A stretch of 7,812 bases of DNA from contig CAMPHD010000144.1 of the NCBI GenBank assembly GCA_946885765.1, positions 1-7,812 on the forward strand, given 5' to 3'. The notes under the pieces are model-generated. The model had not been told where the DNA came from. It was given only the letters and a program-made list of their open reading frames with translations, and made no database searches. Shown one piece after another: positions 5,228 to 7,812 of this stretch. Each line of letters opens with the position of its first letter. Position 1 is the stretch's first letter. The translations under genes and the position numbers were made by a program. Origin of the DNA: an uncultured Thalassospira sp. (lineage in GTDB: Bacteria; Pseudomonadota; Alphaproteobacteria; Rhodospirillales_A; Thalassospiraceae).

Positions 5228-7384
5228 TCATATCTGCCCCATGGTTTTGAGTTGAGCCTTGGGATGGATTTCGTTCTGGGACATCACAACCGTGGTTGGC
5301 CTGAACCGTTCGACAATGGACCGGACATAGGGACGAATGCCGGGGCTTGTCAGCAGAACCGGACTTTCGCCCATCATCCCCAGCCGCTCGAACGTGGTGC
5401 GCACCTTGTTGATAAATTCCTGAAGCTGGCTTGGCGGGATCGACAGTTGCTTTTCCTCGCCCGAGCCGACCAGACTTTCGGCAAATATCTGTTCCCACTG
5501 CGGCGACAGGGTCACAAGCGGGATCACGCCATCATGGTTGGTATTCACATCCGACAACTGGCGGGCCAGACGGGACCGCACATGTTCGGTCATGAAGGTC
5601 GGATTGCGGGTAAAGGCGGTGGATTCCGCAATCCCTTCGAGGATGGTCGGCAGATCTCGGATCGATATGCGTTCGGTCAGAAGGTTTTGCAGAACGCGCT
5701 GAACACCGCCAACGGATACCTGACCCGGTACGATATCCTCGACCAGTTTTTTCTGGTCGTCGTCGAGTTCGTCCAGAAGCTTCTGGGTTTCTGCATAGGA
5801 CAGCAGTTCGGGCATATGGTCCTTGATCACCTCGGTAATATGGGTGGTGATCACGGTTTGCGGGTCCACAACGGTATAGCCGCGGAACATGGCTTCTTCC
5901 TTCATGCCCTGTTCGATCCACATGGCAGGCAGATTGAAGGTCGGTTCCATGGTCTTTTCACCGGCAAGGGTGATTTCCTCGCCGCGCGGGTCCATGACCA
6001 GCAGCATATTAGGACGAAGGTCACCACGACCGGCCTCTATTTCCTTGACGCGCAGGACATAAGTGTTGGCAGGCAGTTGCATATTGTCCTGAATGCGCAC
6101 GCTGGGCATGACAAAGCCCATATCGGTGGCAAGCTGGCGACGCAGGGCCTTGATCTGATCGGTCAGTTTCTGGCCGCGTTCCGTACTGATCAGCGACAGC
6201 AGGCCGTATCCCAGTTCAAGCCGCACATAGTCCATGCGAAGCGCATTGGCGATCGGTTCTTCGGGCGGAGGGCCTGCGGCGTCGGCTGCGGTCTGGGCCT
6301 CTTCCATCTGGGCGTTGGCAGCAGCTTCTTTCTGCTTTTTGCCAAGATGCCATGCAAGATAGCCCAGCACGATCGCCAGACCAAGGAACCAGACCATCGG
6401 AATGCCGGGCAAAAGCGACATGCCTGCCATCATCGCGGCCGCAACACCTAGGGCGGCGGGGTAATTGCTGACCTGTCCGAAAACGGCCTTTTCGGTTGCG
6501 CCGTCAAGGCCACCCTTGGTCACCAGAAGGCCAGCAGCCGTCGACACGATCAGGGCAGGGATCTGAGACACCAGACCATCGCCAACAGTCAGGATGGTAT
6601 AGGTTTCGGTGGCCTCGGCCAATGACAGGCCCATCTGGGCCGTACCGATAATGATGCCGCCGATCACGTTGATGAAGGTGATCAGGATACCGGCAACCGC
6701 ATCGCCGCGGACAAATTTGGATGCGCCATCCATGGAACCGAAGAACGAGCTTTCGTCTTCAAGTTCCTTGCGGCGTGCCTTTGCCTGAGCTTCATTGATA
6801 AGGCCGGATGACAGATCGGCGTCAATCGCCATCTGCTTGCCGGGCATGGCATCAAGGGTGAAACGGGCGGCGACCTCGGCGATACGTCCGGAACCCTTGG
6901 TGATCACGACAAAGTTGATGATCACAAGGATGGCAAAAACAATAATCCCGATCACGAAATTTCCCGAGATCAGGAAACTGCCGAATGCCTCGATCACGGC
7001 ACCGGCAGCATGGGTGCCTTCGTGGCCGTGCCCCAGAATCAGACGCGTGGTTGCGATGTTCAATGCCAGCCGCAGCGACGTCGCCACCAGCAGGATCATC
7101 GGGAAGGAGTTGAACTCAAGCGGCTTCTGAATGAACAGGGATGTCATCAGAATCAGCACGGAGAAGCTGATCGACAGGGCGAGCAGGAAATCAAGCAGCC
7201 AGGGCGGCATCGGGAACATCATGACCACAAGGATCAGGATGAAGCCAAGCGCCATGGCGATGTCGCCACGTCTCAAGGCCGAGCGGACGCGCGACTGGAT
7301 ACCGGCCATATTCAGGCCGCCTGAGCCGCCCGATCCTTCCGATCCGTCAGATCCTGCCGGTGTGATGTCTCGACCGTCGGCCAT
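5228..7384 (-). CDS. flhA: FlhA, flagellar type III export gate protein
   Basis: A 718-residue integral membrane protein, near the family's usual length of about 690-700. After a 25-residue Gly/Ser-rich cytoplasmic start come about eight hydrophobic segments between ~42 and ~346. The FHIPEP family signature is at 104-117 (LRLALNIATTRLIL), and the cytoplasmic loop carries GSMDGASKFVRGDAVAG (216-232), whose D228 matches the aspartate essential in Salmonella FlhA (D208 there). A linker (~350-380, EEAQTAADAAGPPPEEP) leads to the C-terminal cytoplasmic domain (~385-700) that docks chaperone-substrate complexes, ending MSQNEIHP (701-708) as in other FlhA proteins. FlhA forms the nonameric ring of the export gate at the flagellar base. 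The start at 7384 has only AGG four bases upstream, a weak site; M26 (7309) is an alternative that would remove the repeat. The flbD stop is 86 bases upstream and flhF starts 24 bases downstream. No frameshift or missing segment seen. Confidence 0.97.
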   Translation of the reverse strand: MADGRDITPAGSDGSEGSGGSGGLNMAGIQSRVRSALRRGDIAMALGFILILVVMMFPMPPWLLDFLLALSISFSVLILMTSLFIQKPLEFNSFPMILLVATSLRLALNIATTRLILGHGHEGTHAAGAVIEAFGSFLISGNFVIGIIVFAILVIINFVVITKGSGRIAEVAARFTLDAMPGKQMAIDADLSSGLINEAQAKARRKELEDESSFFGSMDGASKFVRGDAVAGILITFINVIGGIIIGTAQMGLSLAEATETYTILTVGDGLVSQIPALIVSTAAGLLVTKGGLDGATEKAVFGQVSNYPAALGVAAAMMAGMSLLPGIPMVWFLGLAIVLGYLAWHLGKKQKEAAANAQMEEAQTAADAAGPPPEEPIANALRMDYVRLELGYGLLSLISTERGQKLTDQIKALRRQLATDMGFVMPSVRIQDNMQLPANTYVLRVKEIEAGRGDLRPNMLLVMDPRGEEITLAGEKTMEPTFNLPAMWIEQGMKEEAMFRGYTVVDPQTVITTHITEVIKDHMPELLSYAETQKLLDELDDDQKKLVEDIVPGQVSVGGVQRVLQNLLTERISIRDLPTILEGIAESTAFTRNPTFMTEHVRSRLARQLSDVNTNHDGVIPLVTLSPQWEQIFAESLVGSGEEKQLSIPPSQLQEFINKVRTTFERLGMMGESPVLLTSPGIRPYVRSIVERFRPTTVVMSQNEIHPKAQLKTMGQI
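7319..7354 (-). repeat. four tandem 9-base units coding (Gly-Ser-x)4 in flhA
   Basis: Codons 11-22 of flhA read as four near-identical nine-base units (ggatctgac, ggatcggaa, ggatcgggc, ggctcaggc on the minus strand), coding GSD-GSE-GSG-GSG. This is a short in-frame tandem repeat forming a flexible linker before the first membrane segment. Copy-number change would keep the frame. Confidence 0.7.
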
Positions 7385-7470
7385 GTTGCCTGTTGGTTAC
7401 CCTATTGTTGTTCGATCCCGGGAATGCATCCCTTGTTCTGATATGGGGTGCACCGGTCGTTTTGTAATAT
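7385..7470 (-). other. flbD-flhA intergenic gap, no clear signal
   Basis: This 86-base gap shows no TGGCAC-N5-TTGC type sigma-54 promoter and no hairpin with a T-run. It contains only short palindromic words such as GGTGCACC. flhA may be transcribed through from flbD or from a promoter I cannot recognise. Confidence 0.4.
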
Positions 7471-7812
7471 TCAGTCCTGGCCATTGCCGGGTTGCGGCAC
7501 GGCAAGGCCTTCGTCGGTATATTGACGCAGCTTGTTGCGCAGCGTGCGGATCGAAATGCCCAGAATGTTGGCCGCATGGGTGCGGTTGCCAAAGCAATGT
7601 TTCAGCGTATCAATAATCAGATCGCGTTCGACATCGGCGACAGTTCGACCGACCAGTGCGGCGGTGACCGATGAATCCTCGTGGGTTTGATCGGCGCTAT
7701 CGGCATCATGGTCGACCGGTGCCGCCGGACAGGGCGATGCATAATCATCGCGATCATCAGGCTGTGGTGCAGGTGCGTGTGGTGCCGGACGATAAACCGT
7801 ACCACCATAAGC
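7471..7812 (-). CDS. flbD: FlbD, sigma-54-dependent flagellar activator, C-terminus only
   Basis: The frame is open to the window edge; 113 C-terminal residues are visible, starting AYGGTVYRPAPHAP. Residues ~8-48 form a Pro/Ala/Asp/His-rich linker. Residues ~59-98 carry a Fis-type helix-turn-helix: VERDLIIDTLKHCFGNRTHA, then ANILGISIRTLRNKLRQY with recognition helix ISIRTLRNKL. The last residues are DEGLAVPQPGNGQD. FlbD is an NtrC-family regulator that activates middle and late flagellar genes with sigma-54 in alphaproteobacteria such as Caulobacter; the wording of the helix-turn-helix and the place just before flhA fit it well. The response-regulator-like and AAA+ domains would lie outside the window. 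Any NtrC-family member would share the helix-turn-helix; the flagellar setting makes FlbD by far the best call. Confidence 0.88.
   Translation of the reverse strand, partial: AYGGTVYRPAPHAPAPQPDDRDDYASPCPAAPVDHDADSADQTHEDSSVTAALVGRTVADVERDLIIDTLKHCFGNRTHAANILGISIRTLRNKLRQYTDEGLAVPQPGNGQD

Noticed and set aside
4997..6451. Plus-strand open frame of 484 codons antisense to flhA and flhF
   Set aside because: It is the mirror of two well-recognised genes, is rich in His, Gln and Arg as antisense shadows are, has no recognisable domain, and its start has no convincing ribosome binding site.
7617..7808. Minus-strand open frame of 63 codons at the right edge
   Set aside because: It is out of frame with the FlbD helix-turn-helix coding sequence that covers the same bases.

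Overview
The window reads as a piece of an alphaproteobacterial chromosome, probably Rhodospirillales and perhaps Thalassospira-like. That placement is an inference from moderately high GC, codon use and the gene order flbD-flhA-flhF-flhG; no marker gene here fixes the taxon. Five or six genes lie on the minus strand, and two unrelated genes on the plus strand converge on them.

Plus strand, left part: the C-terminal ~197 residues of an ABC transporter ATPase that closely resembles YnjD (1-594, cut by the window edge), a 136-base gap holding two small hairpins, and a complete 2-oxoglutarate/Fe(II) dioxygenase of the PKHD type (731-1285). The dioxygenase converges with a small minus-strand gene (1300-1701) for a QueF-like T-fold protein that has lost most of the QueF active-site signature.

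Minus strand, read right to left: the C-terminus of the sigma-54 activator FlbD (7812-7471, cut by the window edge), then the export-gate protein FlhA (7384-5228), the SRP-type GTPase FlhF (5203-4217), the MinD-like ATPase FlhG (4220-3432) and a 540-residue low-complexity protein with a FliK-like C-terminus (3427-1805). Spacings from flhA onward are tight: 24 bases, a 4-base ATGA overlap, then 4 bases. This looks like one transcription and translation unit joining flagellar secretion (FlhA), flagellar placement and number (FlhF/FlhG) and a possible hook-length or secreted factor. FlbD would activate later flagellar genes. The QueF-like gene lies about 100 bases past a possible weak terminator and may be separate.

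I see no wholly new system, RNA gene, CRISPR array or insertion sequence. The points most worth a second look are the degenerate QueF-like protein, the FlhF with altered G3 and G4 motifs beside a FlhG without the usual N-terminal DQAxxLR helix, the duplicated beta module in the FliK-like protein, and a 9-base tandem repeat at the start of flhA.
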